Shown here piece after piece: positions 29,745-42,103 of a stretch of DNA of 64,000 nucleotides. The position numbers and the translations under genes were made by a program. The number at the start of each line of letters is the position of its first letter. The stretch's first letter is position 1. Below the pieces are notes generated by a model. The model did no database searches. It was given only the letters and a program-made list of their open reading frames with translations, and was not told where the DNA came from. This stretch comes from Diabrotica undecimpunctata (taxonomy: Eukaryota; Arthropoda; Insecta; Coleoptera; Chrysomelidae). The stretch lies in assembly GCF_040954645.1 (NCBI RefSeq), contig NC_092807.1:83456608-83520607 (forward strand). The letters are read 5' to 3'.

Positions 29745-32700
29745 TATGTCTAGAACTAAAAAAAATGATAATAAATTTGAAAACATTTCCAAAAGATTCG
29801 ATGAAACGTCTCAAATTATTAAGGCAGAAGCTAGACAAAACGACGAGAAACTCGAAAAGGTTTCTAGAAGATTCGACGAAGTATGTATTCAGAACAATGA
29901 GAAATTTGAAGAAATCTCTAAAACATTCGATCAGGTACAGAAAAATGTAAACAACGTAAAAGAGAAAATCAAACAGTTAGAGACCATGATAACTAACACG
30001 AAAGTGCTACCACCAATTAATACGGTAGCTTTAGATCCGGTAGTAAAAGAAGAAATACCGAGAGACGAAACGACACATCATATGAGATTCAAATTACCAC
30101 CATTTAATGGAAAGTCCTCTTAGTCGATATACCTTAGACAATTTGAAGCTATTGCGACAGCCAATCATTGAACAAGAAAATGCTGTTTCCTTGACTGCTG
30201 TTTTACGAGGTGATGCTGCGGATATCCTAAGATTAATTCCTAAGGGCCAAGAAAAATGTTACCAGACCTTGTTTACTCCACTAGATAAACGTTACGGAGA
30301 TGCTTATCTACAACAAGTCTACAAAGTACAAATAAGAAGTAGAATCAAACGAGCAAGTGAGAATTTGCAAAAATTTGAAGCAGATATTGCTCGTATAGTG
30401 CTGTTGGCCTATCCAGAGGCACCAGACAACATTTTGGAAGAAATTTCTGTAGATGCCTTCGTCAATGGGTTAAGAGACAGTGAACTACAGAAAGCTTTAC
30501 GACTAGCAAGACCAAAAGTTTTAGATGAAGCGCTCGCTATTGCCTTGGAACATGAAACAGCTAGTCAAGCTTCACGGAGCTATCGAGTACGAACCTCTGA
30601 AGAGAGCGACGTACAAAACGATAAACGTCTGGAGGAAATCGTATGGAAAGTAGTTCGTTACATGATACCGAAAAGACGTGAACCCAGATCTTGATATAGT
30701 AACGACGTAGGTCACATTCGTCGGAAATTGCATGAAAATAATATAACAGTCAGAAAGCTAGAACAGATCGAACACTGGGCTGGAAAAAGTCATTCAAATG
30801 TTGAGGCTCAGTCAAGACGGCCATACAGTGCAAATCGTAATCATTGTCTTGAATTAAAAGAACGACTTTGCCCCGTAAGAGGAACCACCGTCATTAATGA
30901 TCAATGGCAGCCTCAACAGTTACAGGACGCTCAAGCAGATGATCCATGTATAAAAAGAGTATTGGATTGGATGTGTAGAAGTGAAAAACCTTCTTGACAA
31001 GACATTAGTGCATGTAGTCCAGAAGTCAAGTGTCACTGGAGCCAATGGAATTGCCTAGTGCTGAAAGATGATCTTCTGTATAGAACCCTTGAGAACGATG
31101 ATGGTACAGAAACTAAGCTTCAGTTGATTGTACCTAAAAGTAAAGTGTCAGAAATATTGCGTCAGTTGCATGACGGTGCATCAGGTGGACACTTTGGTAT
31201 TACGAAGACTCTGCAAAAGGTTCGAGAACGGTTCTATTAGGTGAACTGTAAAGATGATGTAAGAAGATGGTGCCGGAAATGTGAACTGTGTTCAACCAGT
31301 AATGGTTCAGTTGGTAAAAAGAGAGCACCCATGAAACAGTACAATCTTGGTAGTCCTATGGAAAGAGTACCAATCGACATTGCAGGTCTACTTCCAGAGA
31401 CGAATGATGGAAATAAATATATCCTGGTAGCTATGGATTATTTTACGAAATGGACTCTACCGTTGCAGAGGTACTTGTTAAAGAATTCTTCAGCCGATTT
31501 GGTGTTCCTTTGGAGATCCACCCCTACCAAGGGCGAAACTTCGAGTCAACCCTTTTCCAAAACGTTTGTAAATTGATTGGTATCAATAAGACTAGAACGA
31601 CACTCCTACATTCCTAATCAGATGGAATGGTCAAGAGGATGAACCGAACGATGGGTAAACACCTGTCCAAAGTTGTATCAGAACATCAAAGAGATTGGGA
31701 CCAGCACATTCATTTATTCCTAATGGCCTACCGTTCGGCCGTGAATGAAACTACAGGCTAGACTCCAACCTGCCTGATGTAAGGTCGTGAAGTTCGTTTG
31801 CCCTGCGACCTAGAGTTTGGCTGCAGACCTTCCGAAGAATATGTTGCAAGCAAAGATTATGTCGACCGCCTGAAGTTAAGAATGAACAACATTCATGAAC
31901 TTGCCCGACGACACATCCAGTTAGCCAATGACAGAATGAAAGATCAATATGATTCTAGATGCAAGAATGAAAGCTATGAAGTAGGTGATCTTGTTTGGCT
32001 TTATAATTCACAACGTCGTCGTGGCTTATCTCCTAAACTACAAAGCCAATGGGAGGGTCCGTATGAAATTAAACAGAGAATAAATGACGTAATATACCGA
32101 ATTAAGAAGTTACCGAAAGGTAAACCAAAAGTAGTTCACATAAATCGTCTTACACCTTATGCTGGCTCAAATGAAACTGAAGAAGCCTAAACCCTTCAAC
32201 ATGAGATCAAAGATTGGACCGGCGACCAAGCTTTATTGAGTTTATGTCAAATTACGCAAAGAGAAAGAGTGCTAGATTCGGCGTGACGACAGAAGTTCAG
32301 CAGGATCTTTTTAGTGTTCCGCATAACGTCTCTCTAGCCCACTGTGTTGCCCAAGATCTTGAGATGACTAAAGGAATCTCATCTGTATTTTATAAGAAGT
32401 TCGGTCGTTTAGATGAGTTACAAAATCAGCAGCCTAAAGTTGGAAGAGTACTGAGATTAGAAGATGACCCTCGATCTTTGCTGTATATGGTGACCAGGAA
32501 GTCGTATACAGACAGGGCAAGCTACGAGAATATATGGCGTGCTCTAACTAATTTAAAGAAAATCGTGTGCAATTATGACATCATGAATTTGGCTTTCCTT
32601 ACCCAAGACAGGCCATTAGATAATCTGGATTGGAAGATTGTCAGAAGCATACTTGAAGTGATCTTCCGAGAAACCGGCGTAAGAATTACTGTGTGTTGCA

Positions 32701-32840
32701 TTAATCCGAAGAGATCCTGTCCTTCAAAGACAGTAGACTGTTATTTCTTTCTGAAGAGTTTATGCAGAGCTGGAGAGTCCTGTAGATTCCGCCATCCTGG
32801 GCCTACATATAGAGTTGCTGATCGGGACGCTCAGATCTAA
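29745..32840 (+). pseudogene. Older Gypsy gag-pol with about 2.1-kb internal deletion
   Basis: Aligns with the young copy but is broken. The SAP region and part of the leader are missing, coiled-coil and Gag sequences follow (29746-30694) with stops, and the zinc-knuckle Cys residues are degraded. Near 30768 the sequence jumps from the gag-pol overlap to the end of RNase H (EHWAGKSHSNVEAQSRRP), removing protease and RT. Integrase follows (30840-32190) with stops, small indels and loss of the second catalytic motif context. The deletion breakpoints share a TCGAACA/TCGACAA-like stretch, which suggests repair at short homology. The C-terminal macrodomain frame reopens at 32214. Confidence 0.88.
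32214..32840 (+). pseudogene. Macrodomain plus CCCH finger of the older Gypsy copy, still open
   Basis: 208 codons without a stop. The frame is displaced from upstream integrase by a small insertion near 32213 (GATTGGACCGG versus GATGACCGG in the young copy). It keeps DLFSVPHNVSLAHCVAQD, KGISSVFYKKFG, VTRKSYTDRASYENIW, LDNLDWKIV and the CCCH finger CYFFLKSLCRAGESCRFRH. The loop before the catalytic-like Asp is altered (AFLTQDRPLD instead of ALPKIGHALD). It is followed by the older 3' LTR. Whether the openness reflects selection or chance cannot be told from one copy. Confidence 0.75.
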
Positions 32841-32851
32841 GAGAGGAGCAG

Positions 32852-33121
32852 TGTTACGAACATGCTTTCGGCATGGCCCATGTAACGGTTGCATCTCGAA
32901 AAGACATCGAGAACCTTCGCGAGAACAAGAGAGAACAACCCATCACGTTGGCGAATTAGAGGTGGGCTATTAGGAATCTTCTAGAACATAGTAACTTTGG
33001 TATATATATATGTAACGATGTTATGAGAGGAGTTGGTTGATAAGATAGTTTTGTGCTGTAAACTTATAAATAAATATACTTATATAAATTCGAACCGCTC
33101 GTTTTATTTAATCTCGTTACA
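32852..33121 (+). repeat. Older Gypsy 3' LTR
   Basis: 270 bp, TGTTACGAACATGC to CTCGTTACA. It shares the 3' half (AAATTCGAACCGCTCGTTTT, ATTTAATC) with the young LTR but differs in the 5' half, marking a separate subfamily. ATAT follows at 33122-33125. Confidence 0.88.
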
Positions 33122-33125
33122 ATAT

Positions 33126-35893
33126 ACTAAGGTGAGTATTAATCTTGGGAATTGGTATTAACCAAGGTGGAGAAGTTAGGAAATTTGTTGGGAGAATTTC
33201 AGAAAATTCAAGATGTAAAATGGTGGATCTAGTCTTGTTGTCGAGAAAGTGTCTTGAAATCTACCTGTGAACGTATTGGTATAAGTAGGGTGTTCTTTAT
33301 TACTAGCTAGTTTAGAAGCATATGAGAGAGAAAAGTATTTGCATCGTAAACTTAGTGGTGGTTCTCCTGTTAAGCATTGTAAACTTTCAACTGGTGTCGT
33401 TCGAAACTCGATTCGTTCGAGATTCGTAGAGCTGTGTTTTAAACAGGTTCTAATGTTTTTAATACTGATACTTTGCTTGATGAATAAACTATCGCACCAT
33501 AGTCGAGTTTGGATCTAACTAAAGATTTATATACATATAATAGTGTATTGTGATCTGCTCCCAAATTTTGCTGGAAATAGTTTTCATAAAATTTAGTCCT
33601 GCTTGGCATGATTTTTTAAGTTCTTCTGTATGTTTTTTCCAGGAAAGCTTTTGGACGAAGACCATACGTAAAAATCTGATATTATTTGCGAAACTAAGGG
33701 TTTGATTATATAGCTTCAGATGTGGAATTAGAGTATTATGTTTTTGTGTGAATAAAATACATTGGGTTTTTGTCAGTGAAAATTGTAATCCGATAGTCCT
33801 AGACCATGATTCTAACTGATTGATTGTTTGTTGTAAATGTTTTTGAATAGATGTAGAGTTTTTTCCTTTGGCAAATAAAACTAAGTCATCAGCGTATAAT
33901 CTTCCCTTAACAATCGGCAAGCATTGTTGAAGTATGTCGTTTATGGCTATTAGAAAAAGGGTTGAGCTTATAACTGATCATTGTGGTACTTCGTTCTCTT
34001 GAACTTTTTTATCTGAGTTAACGATGTCTGATCGCACTATGAAGCTGAGAGATTGAAGAAAATTGGAAATAAATTTTAATATATTGCCTCTGATATTCCA
34101 ATTCAAATTCGCCAGACAGTATCATAAGCTTTATTAATATCAAAAAAAACTGCGATACAATCTTGCTTATTTGCAATGATTCAGATATTCCTGACTCTAA
34201 GTCTATTAGGTTATCTATAGTGGATCTATTTTGCCTAAATCCGCTTTATTGTGGAATAAGGAATTTTTGTTGTTCTAAATACCATCTCAGCCTTTTACTC
34301 ACCATTTTCTCTAATACTTCACATATAATATTAATTAAAGATATTGGTTGATATGACTCAGGTGATGTCCGGCATTTCTCAGGTTTAAGAAGTGGTTGTA
34401 TTCTTGCTTCGGACCAAGTTGATGGGAAAACCTGGTTACTTCAGATAAAATTATAAAGGTCTAGTAATAAATTTTTCCATTGTCTAGTAGATGTAGTAGA
34501 AATACTAAGGGGATACCGTCTGGTCCTGGGCCTGAATATTTGAAAGAAATAAGGCTTCAGCAAGTTCTATGAAGGAAAAAGGAACGTTAAGGTTGTGAAT
34601 CTCATGTCCGTCGAATCCCAATATGTTTTTTCTACGTTGTTTTTATGTATTTTAAAATTATCAGTGTAATTTTCATCACTGGAATTTAATTCGTATTGGT
34701 CTGCTAACATAATATCTACGATTTATTTTCTATTACTAATTATTTTGTTATTTTTTGCTAGAAAAGGAATCTTATATGGTTGGCTTTTGTCAGGGATTTT
34801 TCTTAAGTTTCTCCAAACTGTAGTTATGCTTGAAGAGGTATTTAGAGATGAGATGAATTTTCTCCAGGATTCTTTTTTATTCTTTTTTAGAATGTATCTT
34901 GCCTCAGCTCTTCGTTTTTTGTAGTCCGTTATGTTTTCGCCTGTTTTATGATGCTTTAGTCTATTGAAAGATTTCTTATACGCTCTTGTAGCTTGGCTGC
35001 ATTCAGGTGTCCACCACGGAAGAGGTTTATGTTTCTTTAAAATTTTTGTTTTTCTTACATACGTCTCTGCGGCTGCTGTGATGGTTTGTAAAAATGTACT
35101 TAAAAACTTGTCAATGTCGTTTGATGATGTAAAGTTGGTTTGGTTAATGTCCTGTTCGATCTGTTTATTAAAATTAGTCCAATCAGCATTTTTAATATTC
35201 CACTTTGAGATAGGCGATTCAATATTTGTGGTTTTCTGATGCGTTAAAGAAATTATAATGGGAGAGTGGTCACTACCATATAAGTAGGGTAGAACGTCCC
35301 ATGTTAACGTAGTGGACAGAACTGGGTCACACAGAGAAATATCAACTGCCGATGATGTGCCATTATATATGTTGAATCTGGTTGGTCTTTTGTCGTTAAG
35401 TAGATTCAGATTTTGGGATGTTATAATATCTTCTATAATTCGCCCTTTCGGGTTGAGTTTTATAAAACCCCACATCGGATTTTGGCAGTTAGGATCTCCA
35501 ACGATAATTCTAGGTGAAGAAATTTGTTCCAAAATAGCTGTTTAATCTTCTTGGGATATAGTTTGATTTGGTGGGATACACATATTACATATATATAAAT
35601 ATACATTTTGAGGTATATTTATTGCAATAGTTATTAATTCAATATTATTTGAAGTCACTGGTAACTGTGTGATCATGAATTTTTCATCCACGTAAATTGC
35701 TACTCTTCCACTGGCAATGTTTTGGTTTAATCTGTTATTATAAAAACATGAATAATTTCCAAAGTTTTTGAATTTTTGAAATTTGTTTCTTGTAGACAGA
35801 TAATAGATGGGTGTGTTTCAGAGATAATATGTTTTAGTTTTTCAAAATGGGTCTAAAACCCATTTAAGTTCCATTGAAGCAGAGAAGTGAATG
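33126..35893 (-). pseudogene. I-type LINE ORF2: endonuclease and reverse transcriptase
   Basis: Minus strand from about 35893. The endonuclease starts with WNLNGF and ICLQETNF, continues in a long open stretch (35532-34723) with IIVGDPNCQNPMWGF, RPTRFN and LYGSDHSPIIISL, and then a linker with KPLPWWTPECSQATRAYKKS. The RT (34.6-33.5 kb) has stops; its YADD box is at 33885-33896, followed by GLQFSLTKTQCILF and LDYGAIVY near 33.5 kb. The strand continues at 23206 and then into the RNase H part (22101-20957). RT, APE endonuclease and RNase H on one LINE with a CCHC ORF1 fit the I superfamily. Confidence 0.82.
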
Positions 35894-35904
35894 TAATTAT
35901 TCTT

Positions 35905-37361
35905 TAGAGGAATTATTTACCGATGAATCGGAATCTTCTTCCGACAATAAAGTTTTCACTGCAGGGAGAAAACCTATATGTTTGCCAAGTTTTCGTATTA
36001 ATTTGGTGCTTTTGGTTTTCAATCTTTTGTCGATGTAGTATGGATGCAATTCTGATAGAAACTTTATAAGTGAATTAGAGTCTTCTGAGTACAATTTTGT
36101 TACGCTGATTATGTCTTTTGATCCTTGTATATTTTCGAATAGATCCACTAGTTGGTCGAAGTTAACAATTGCTTTTCCCTTTCTACATATTCTCTAACTG
36201 GTTCTAGTAATGTTTGGAGATTTGGTATCTCACCTCTTAAGTTTTTATCATCAGTTTTGGTTTTTTTCTTTAATTAAAGCTTAAGTTTTTCAAAGTTTTC
36301 TTCGGCGGGTGGCGTGATTGCACCTTCTAGGGTTCTTTTTCTGGTTGCTTTGTTCGAAGTTATCTGGGGTTCGTGAGAATTTATATGTGTATTTTTATTT
36401 GGAGGTAAGTGTTGACTTGTTTCGGGTAAGGTCGATTTATGTTTTTGGGTATTTAGAGGATGACTCGGACGATGTAGGCGTTGCAATTGTAGTGTTAACT
36501 GAATAAGTGTTCAAATGTATAGATTTATATTGTAGTGAGCACTGTTGGGTTTGGTTTATTGATAAATTTGGGATTGCTACTGTTTGTAATGTGGTTTTAG
36601 AAGACGTAGTAAATGTGGAGGAAGTGGTATTTGAGATTGTGGGAGTATTTTGAAGATTATCTTGTTGAGTATGATTTATTGATGAATTTTGTCTCATTTC
36701 TGTTTGCATTGCACTATCATTATGAGGATAGTTAAAAGGTGAAATATTTGAACAATTAGCTGCCTGGTGTCCAGTTAATTTGCATTTAAAACATGTTTCG
36801 TTTTGGGCTATAAATATGTGGTGTGATGTTTGTTCCAACTCGATAATAAAAGATTCAGGTAGTACAAAGTTGTCTGGAAAAGGTGAAACGAAAATTTGTC
36901 TTCGAGAGCTTAGAATATGACTGAAGGCAGGATTGGTTGCTCCTATCCGTAGGTATGATATGTCTGAGAGAGTATTTAAACCTAGTTTTATTAATTCGTC
37001 CATTATTAAGTTAGAAGGTATGCTTGGACATGCATTGGTAACAATTAAGCGGAGTTATTAATCTTCTCGCTTGCAGTATATTTCCATTTACTATTATCTT
37101 ATTTGTTTCTGCTATGAATTTATCTACTTGGTTTTTGGATGATAGATATATGCATATTCTACCGTTTGATATACGGGATGCTTTAATTATATTTTTTGGT
37201 TCTATATCCTGACTCAATCCTTCAAGATGGTCTTTAATTGTACAATTCTGTAGAGTGTTAAATAGAATAGCTTGATCTTTCTTTGGAATTAATATACTAC
37301 GTGGTTAACTAACTGCTTTTAAGTATGATGCATTTTGTGGTAGCTGACTGGAAGATGACAT
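35905..37361 (-). pseudogene. I-type LINE ORF1 (Gag-like, CCHC knuckle)
   Basis: Starts at the ATG complementary to 37359-37361 (MSSSSQLPQNASYLKAV). A stop follows within about 20 codons. Further on are KNIIKASRISNGRICIYLSS, LSDISYLRIGATNPAFSHIL and the zinc knuckle CFKCKLTGHQAANC near 36795-36750, then a Ser/Thr/Asn-rich region and a Lys-rich C-terminus. RNA-binding protein of a LINE ribonucleoprotein. Several stops make it inactive. Confidence 0.75.
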
Positions 37362-37809
37362 CTTTTAAATGGATTTAAAATCCGACTAAAACCGGTGCTG
37401 TTTTACAGCTTTCGTTGTAATACCAGTTTATGAAAATTGGATAATACTTATAGTTAATTGCAGTGATTTACTTAAATATATAAATCCAAATAGATAAAAA
37501 AAGTATATTTTATCTACTCACCATTCCAATATTCAGTATACAAATCACTTTTACTTTTATACTTAATTCCTTAATTAAGCTTGTTCGATATACGAATTGA
37601 ATTATATCTCTTGAAAGACCGCACTTGAATACTAATTAATTGTAATATAACTATTAAATACTATTTAATATACACACAAGTATTAAAAACTAATAGGAGA
37701 ACTTTTAATTATCAAGTTTAACTTTGACAGTTACTTGACAATCTCCCGAACCCTTTGTTGTTTCCGCAGTATTTCAAAGTACAAAAAAGGACTTTTGTGC
37801 AGAAATACC
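37362..37809. other. I LINE 5' untranslated region and junction with the errantivirus
   Basis: No coding sequence. The LINE 5' end must lie between the ORF1 start and about 37.8 kb, where protease sequence of the errantivirus-like element resumes. A clean target duplication was not found; both junctions are in A/T runs (AATTAATTTT and TTTTTTTAATTTAAT). Confidence 0.45.
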
Positions 37810-40723
37810 CATTTTTTTTTAATTTAATCAGGAAGGTAAGATTAAGTTCCATCTTTTTGATTTTCATAGAAGTTTCGATGGTCTTTTAGGACTAGATAAC
37901 ATAAAATATCTTAATGCTAAGTTAGATTTCAAAAATTCCCAATTAACTACTCCATATTCTAGTATACCTATCTCTCTCTCTCTTGTCGTTTCCTCATTGC
38001 TGAGGATCGTGATTTCCTACAATGCGGGCTGTCAATTCTCTCCATCTCTTGCGATTTTGGGCTGCTCTCATGGACTCGGAAAACGTCTCTTCAGTGGCTT
38101 TCTGTACTTGATCTGACCATCGGATAGGTGAGCGTCCTCTGCCTCTACGTCCTTCTACGTTTCCGCACACAATTAGTCTTTCTAAGGTGTCATTGTCTCT
38201 TCTCGCAATGTGGCCAAAAAACTTTAAAACATTTGCAAGACACTGAGAGGAGAGTCTGGTCTGAATGTTTAGCTCTTCGAGAATCGACTGATTGGATTTG
38301 TGCTCCGTCCACAAGACGCGTAGCATTCGTCTCCAGCACCACATTTCGAATGCGTCAATCCTTTTTTTATCCTCTGATTTTATTGTCCATGTTTCGGCAC
38401 CGTAACTGAAGATTGAAAAAATGAGTGTCCGTACCAGTCTCATTTTGAGTTTTTTGGATAAAGAGCGGTCCTTCCATATTTTTGACAGTCGACTCATCGC
38501 GTTCTTGGCCATCCCTATTCTTCTGCGAATTTCCGTATGGGAGGAGGCTGCATTGCTTAAGGAAGATCCTAGTTACGTGAACTCGTCTACTTTCTCGAAT
38601 TGATTTAGGGCGCCTGTTGTTTGGAGGATATTCGCGTGGTCCACAATCATGATTTTTGTTTTCTGATTATTAATCTTGAGCCCACACTTGTTGCTTTCGG
38701 TTTCTACTCTCTTTATCAGTCTCGACATCTCCTCTTCAGATGTTGCTATCAGTGTTGTATCGTCTACGAATTTTAAGTTTGAGATCTTTTTTCCTGCAAT
38801 GGAGATGCCGCCTCTCCATCCATCGAGTGCGTTCCTCATTATGTATTCTCCATATAAATATAGTATACCTCTCCAGTATACCTATAACATACTATAAATT
38901 TGATCTAAAAATAATCTTTAACCAAAAATTGGACCCCTTATCTTGTAGTGTAGCCAAAATTCCAGTTTCTCAAAAATCAGGATGTATATTTATCCCTGAC
39001 CAAACTATTCAAATATGTGAAATCCCTGCATGTCTTTCGAATGCAATAGACGGTTTTGCTCTAACCGAAATGTATAACCGAACTCAAGATGAAATTTTTG
39101 TCACCTTAGATGCTCCAATTGATACTATTCCTTTTGACGAAAATTGTCATGAATTATTCCATGCAGACATAGTGCCTGCTGACGAAATCGAAAAATTTAA
39201 TATTGAAAATTTAATCCGTACATCTCATATGAACTCTAAAGAAAAACAAAATATTCTAAAAATTTGTAATAAATATTCTAATCTTTTTAATAGCGAGAAT
39301 AAACCTCTTACATTTACAAATAGAGTTAAGCATTTTATAAAAACTAAGGATGAACTACCTATTTATAGTAAATTGTATAGATATCCCTTTGCTCATAAAC
39401 CATAAGCAAATAGTCAAATAAACAAAATGTTAGAACAAGGAATTATTAGACCAAGCAACTCACCTTGGTCCTCGCCTATCTGAATAGTACCCAAAAAGCA
39501 GATGCGCCAGGAAAAAAGAAATGGAGAATTGTCGTAGATTATAGGAAACTGAACAAGAAAACAATTCCAGAGGAGTTATTAATTGAATTTTACTCATTAC
39601 CAAATATTATCGATATACTTGATAAACTAGTTGCAGATGCAACTATTTTAGTACACTTGATCTAGCTAGTGGTTTTCATCAGATTGAGTGAGATATTGAG
39701 ACGATATTCCCAAGACAGCTTTCAATGTTGAGAATTGACATTATGAATATGTTCGTATGCCATTTGGACTCAAGAATGCTCCTGCAACTTTTCAGAGAGT
39801 TATGGACGATATTCTGCGAGGTCTTCAAGATGACATCTGTCTTGTTTACTTAGATCTCACATTTTAAATTTAGAGAAAGTTTTTAAACGTTTACAAGCCA
39901 GCAATTTTAAAATACAACTAGATAAGTGTGAATTTCTAAGAAAAGAAGTAGCCTATCTTGGTCATGTTGTAACTACAGAAGGTGTAAAACCAAACCCAGA
40001 TAAAATTAATGGAATTGTCATATATCCAATTGCTAAAAGAGCACACGAAATAAAAGGATTTTTAGGATTGTTAGGATATTACAGGAGATTTATAAAAGAT
40101 TTTGCCAGATTGACTAAATCGTTAACGAAATATTTAAAAAAGGATGCTAAGATAGAACACACTCCAGAATTTGTAAAATGTTTCGCAGATTGCAAAAATC
40201 TATTAATTAATGAACCTATACTTCAGTATCCAGATTTTGATAAAGATTTTATATTATTTACTGATGCAAGTAATGTAGCAGTAGGAGCCGTATTATCTCA
40301 ACTGGTAAATGGTCAAGATAAACCAATAGCTTATGCCTCGAGAACATTAAACGAGTCCGAACAAAACTACAGTGTTATAGAAAAAGAACTTCTTGCGATA
40401 GTATGGGCAACTGAGTATTTTAGACCTTATCTATTTGAAAGCCAATTTAAAATTATGACAGACCATAAACCTTTACAGTGGCTTATGTCTCTAAAAGAAC
40501 CAAATTCACGATTAGTGAGATGGCGTTTAAAATTAGAGTAATTTGATTACATAATCGAATACAAGAAAGGAAGTTGCAATGCAAATGCAAGAATAGACTC
40601 CCTATCTAGAATAGAGATTCATTGTAATGAATTTTTAAAATACATGAAAGAACACAATAAGACTCAGACAAGGAACGATGATGATAGCGTTTCGATGGCT
40701 GTAAATATCGACGACGACATTAA
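37810..40723 (+). pseudogene. Errantivirus-like Pol: protease end, RT and RNase H
   Basis: From about 37845 it reads FHRSFDGLLGLDNIKYLNAK, the C-terminal half of a gypsy-group protease. It is split by the RTE copy at 37972-38874 and continues with SVAKIPVSQKSGCIFIP and the pre-RT region (38.9-39.4 kb). The RT has NSPWSSPI, WRIVVDYRKLNKKT and [20 protein letters not shown]. At the catalytic YLDD box only YLD remains (about 39852) before a small deletion. RNase H (40068-40541) reads ILFTDASNVAVGAVLSQL and IMTDHKPLQWL. The frame stops several times. The piggyBac element interrupts it at 40724. Confidence 0.83.
37961..38885 (-). mobile_element. 5'-truncated RTE LINE with 11-bp target duplication
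   Basis: Flanked by AGTATACCTAT at 37961-37971 and 38875-38885. The minus strand encodes the end of RT (ISNLKFVDDTTLIATSEEEM; FVDD box near 38760) and the C-terminal region (IFSYGAETWTIKSEDKKRID, AFEMWCWRRMLRVLWTEHKS, VEGRRGRGRSPIRW), ending at a (TC)n stretch at 37973. One short frame change occurs near 38573. It split the protease-coding region of the errantivirus-like element cleanly: host residues resume on the other side. Confidence 0.87.
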
Positions 40724-41073
40724 CCCTTAATATCCTAGCGTGACATATAAGTTACGCAATATTGTGTAATTTAAACTGCGTCCTGTAAGGAAACTTGTGA
40801 TAGGATCGCATAGATTGTATAAGTATTGTGCAATTTGACAGTACCTCTAATGCATGTTTACTAGTTTGCAGACATAGTGTGCGAAAATGTTGTGCCTGTA
40901 AACATTTAAAATAAGCTGTCGATAAATATTTAGAAAAAATGGACATGAATCTAGAGTAAGTACATTTATTTTTTTATCTTGCAATTTTTTAGCTCAAAAA
41001 GTAAGTTAAGCTTTACATAAAGGTACATAACGTACATCTTTCAATTTTTATTTAAATATTTTACTTCCACTTA

Positions 41074-42103
41074 AGACCCGTTTACACGGGTAGAGTAATG
41101 ATGCAAGTACTTGGTAGAGTAGAGTAACTCTACTCGTAAAAACGCTCAGCGCAGTAGAGTAGCAAGTAGAGTGCATAGTACTTGGTAGAGTAGAGTGACC
41201 AGCAACATGTGGCAAAGTAACTCTACTCTACTACCACCACCACCGCCAAAATATCCACTCGCCTGCGCACTCTACTCATGGAACGCGGTCAATTCTGGTA
41301 GAGTAGAGTAGGTAGGAGAGTGCATAGGGACGCTGTCATTCCGTCTGGTGTTGTGTTTTGTGTAAATAGTGAAAATTAGGTTCACCGAAGATGAACTTCA
41401 TTTCACTTTCCCTTTAAAACTTGTAGAGATGTATGGCAAATACCAGTGTTTAGGAATTTAGGTAGTGTACACTACAGAAATAAAAGTATGAGGCAAGCTG
41501 CGGAGGATAAAATCGTCGAAAGAATGGCAAAAGGGGGCTTTGGAGTAAACGAGCTCAAGCAAAAAATTAAGAATATAAGGTGCACTTATAATCAAGAGTG
41601 TTTAAAAATACAAAAATCAAAAAAATGGGGTTCAGGTTTAGCCGATGTATACGTTCCGAACGTGAAATGGTTCACTCCTATGGAAGCAATCATGAAAGGT
41701 GCAAAAAGAAACAAGGAAACTGAAGGCTCACGGACAAGTTACAGGCTTTTATTACTTGTTAATAAAAAATACAATAAGAAATACAAAATGTATTCTTATC
41801 AAGGTAAAAGAGCTGAGGCCCCGTGTGTATTCCTTCTTTTAAGCCACTCTCTCATCCACTCTTTTCTTTGTTACAAAGCGACCTCAATTACAAATGCATT
41901 TGCAACAGTAGCTAAACAATTTTGAATCAATTTTCTTTTTCTTGAATTCATTTTGTACTAAACAAACACCTACTCCACAGTATACTAGCATAAGTACTAT
42001 ACTTGTAACTCTCCTCGTGTGAACGGTATCAAGCCATTTTTGGTAGAGTAGTGAGTAGAGTCGACTCTACTCTCCTCACAACTCTACTCGTGTAAACAAG
42101 TCT
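41074..42103. mobile_element. PIF/Harbinger-type element nested in the piggyBac
   Basis: Inverted ends AGACCCGTTTACACG (left) and CGTGTAAACAAGTCT (right) are flanked by TTA on both sides (41071-41073 and 42104-42106), the 3-bp target typical of PIF/Harbinger. Both ends are packed with GAGTAGAGT/ACTCTACTC motifs. It encodes a MADF-domain protein but no DDE transposase, so it depended on a partner in trans. Confidence 0.85.
41388..41925 (+). pseudogene. MADF-domain (Myb-like) protein of PIF/Harbinger element, frameshifted
   Basis: Reads RFTEDELHFTFPLKLVEMYG up to about 41445, then one frame over FRNLGSVHYRNKSMRQAAED, then GFGVNELKQKIKNIRCTYNQ. This is the MADF pattern: charged start, YxxLW-like residues (here CLFRNLGS), hydrophobic helices, and a Lys-rich recognition region. 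In PIF/Harbinger elements a MADF/Myb-like second protein recruits the transposase to the ends. A frameshift near 41445 breaks it. Residues after about 41740 look like read-through into terminal repeat sequence. Confidence 0.75.

Larger units (their letters stand above)
23207..33121 (+). mobile_element. Older Gypsy copy, split by a younger copy of the same family
   Basis: Bounded by a partial 5' LTR (TGTTACGAACATGC, 23207) and a 3' LTR ending CTCGTTACA at 33121, with ATAT on both sides (23203-23206 and 33122-33125). It inserted into the I LINE: on the minus strand, LINE coding sequence runs up to 33126 and resumes at 23206 in a sensible frame. The 5' LTR is interrupted in its AT tract by the element at 23421-29686, resumes at 29687 and is then truncated. 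The interior (29745-32840) is decayed. Confidence 0.85.
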
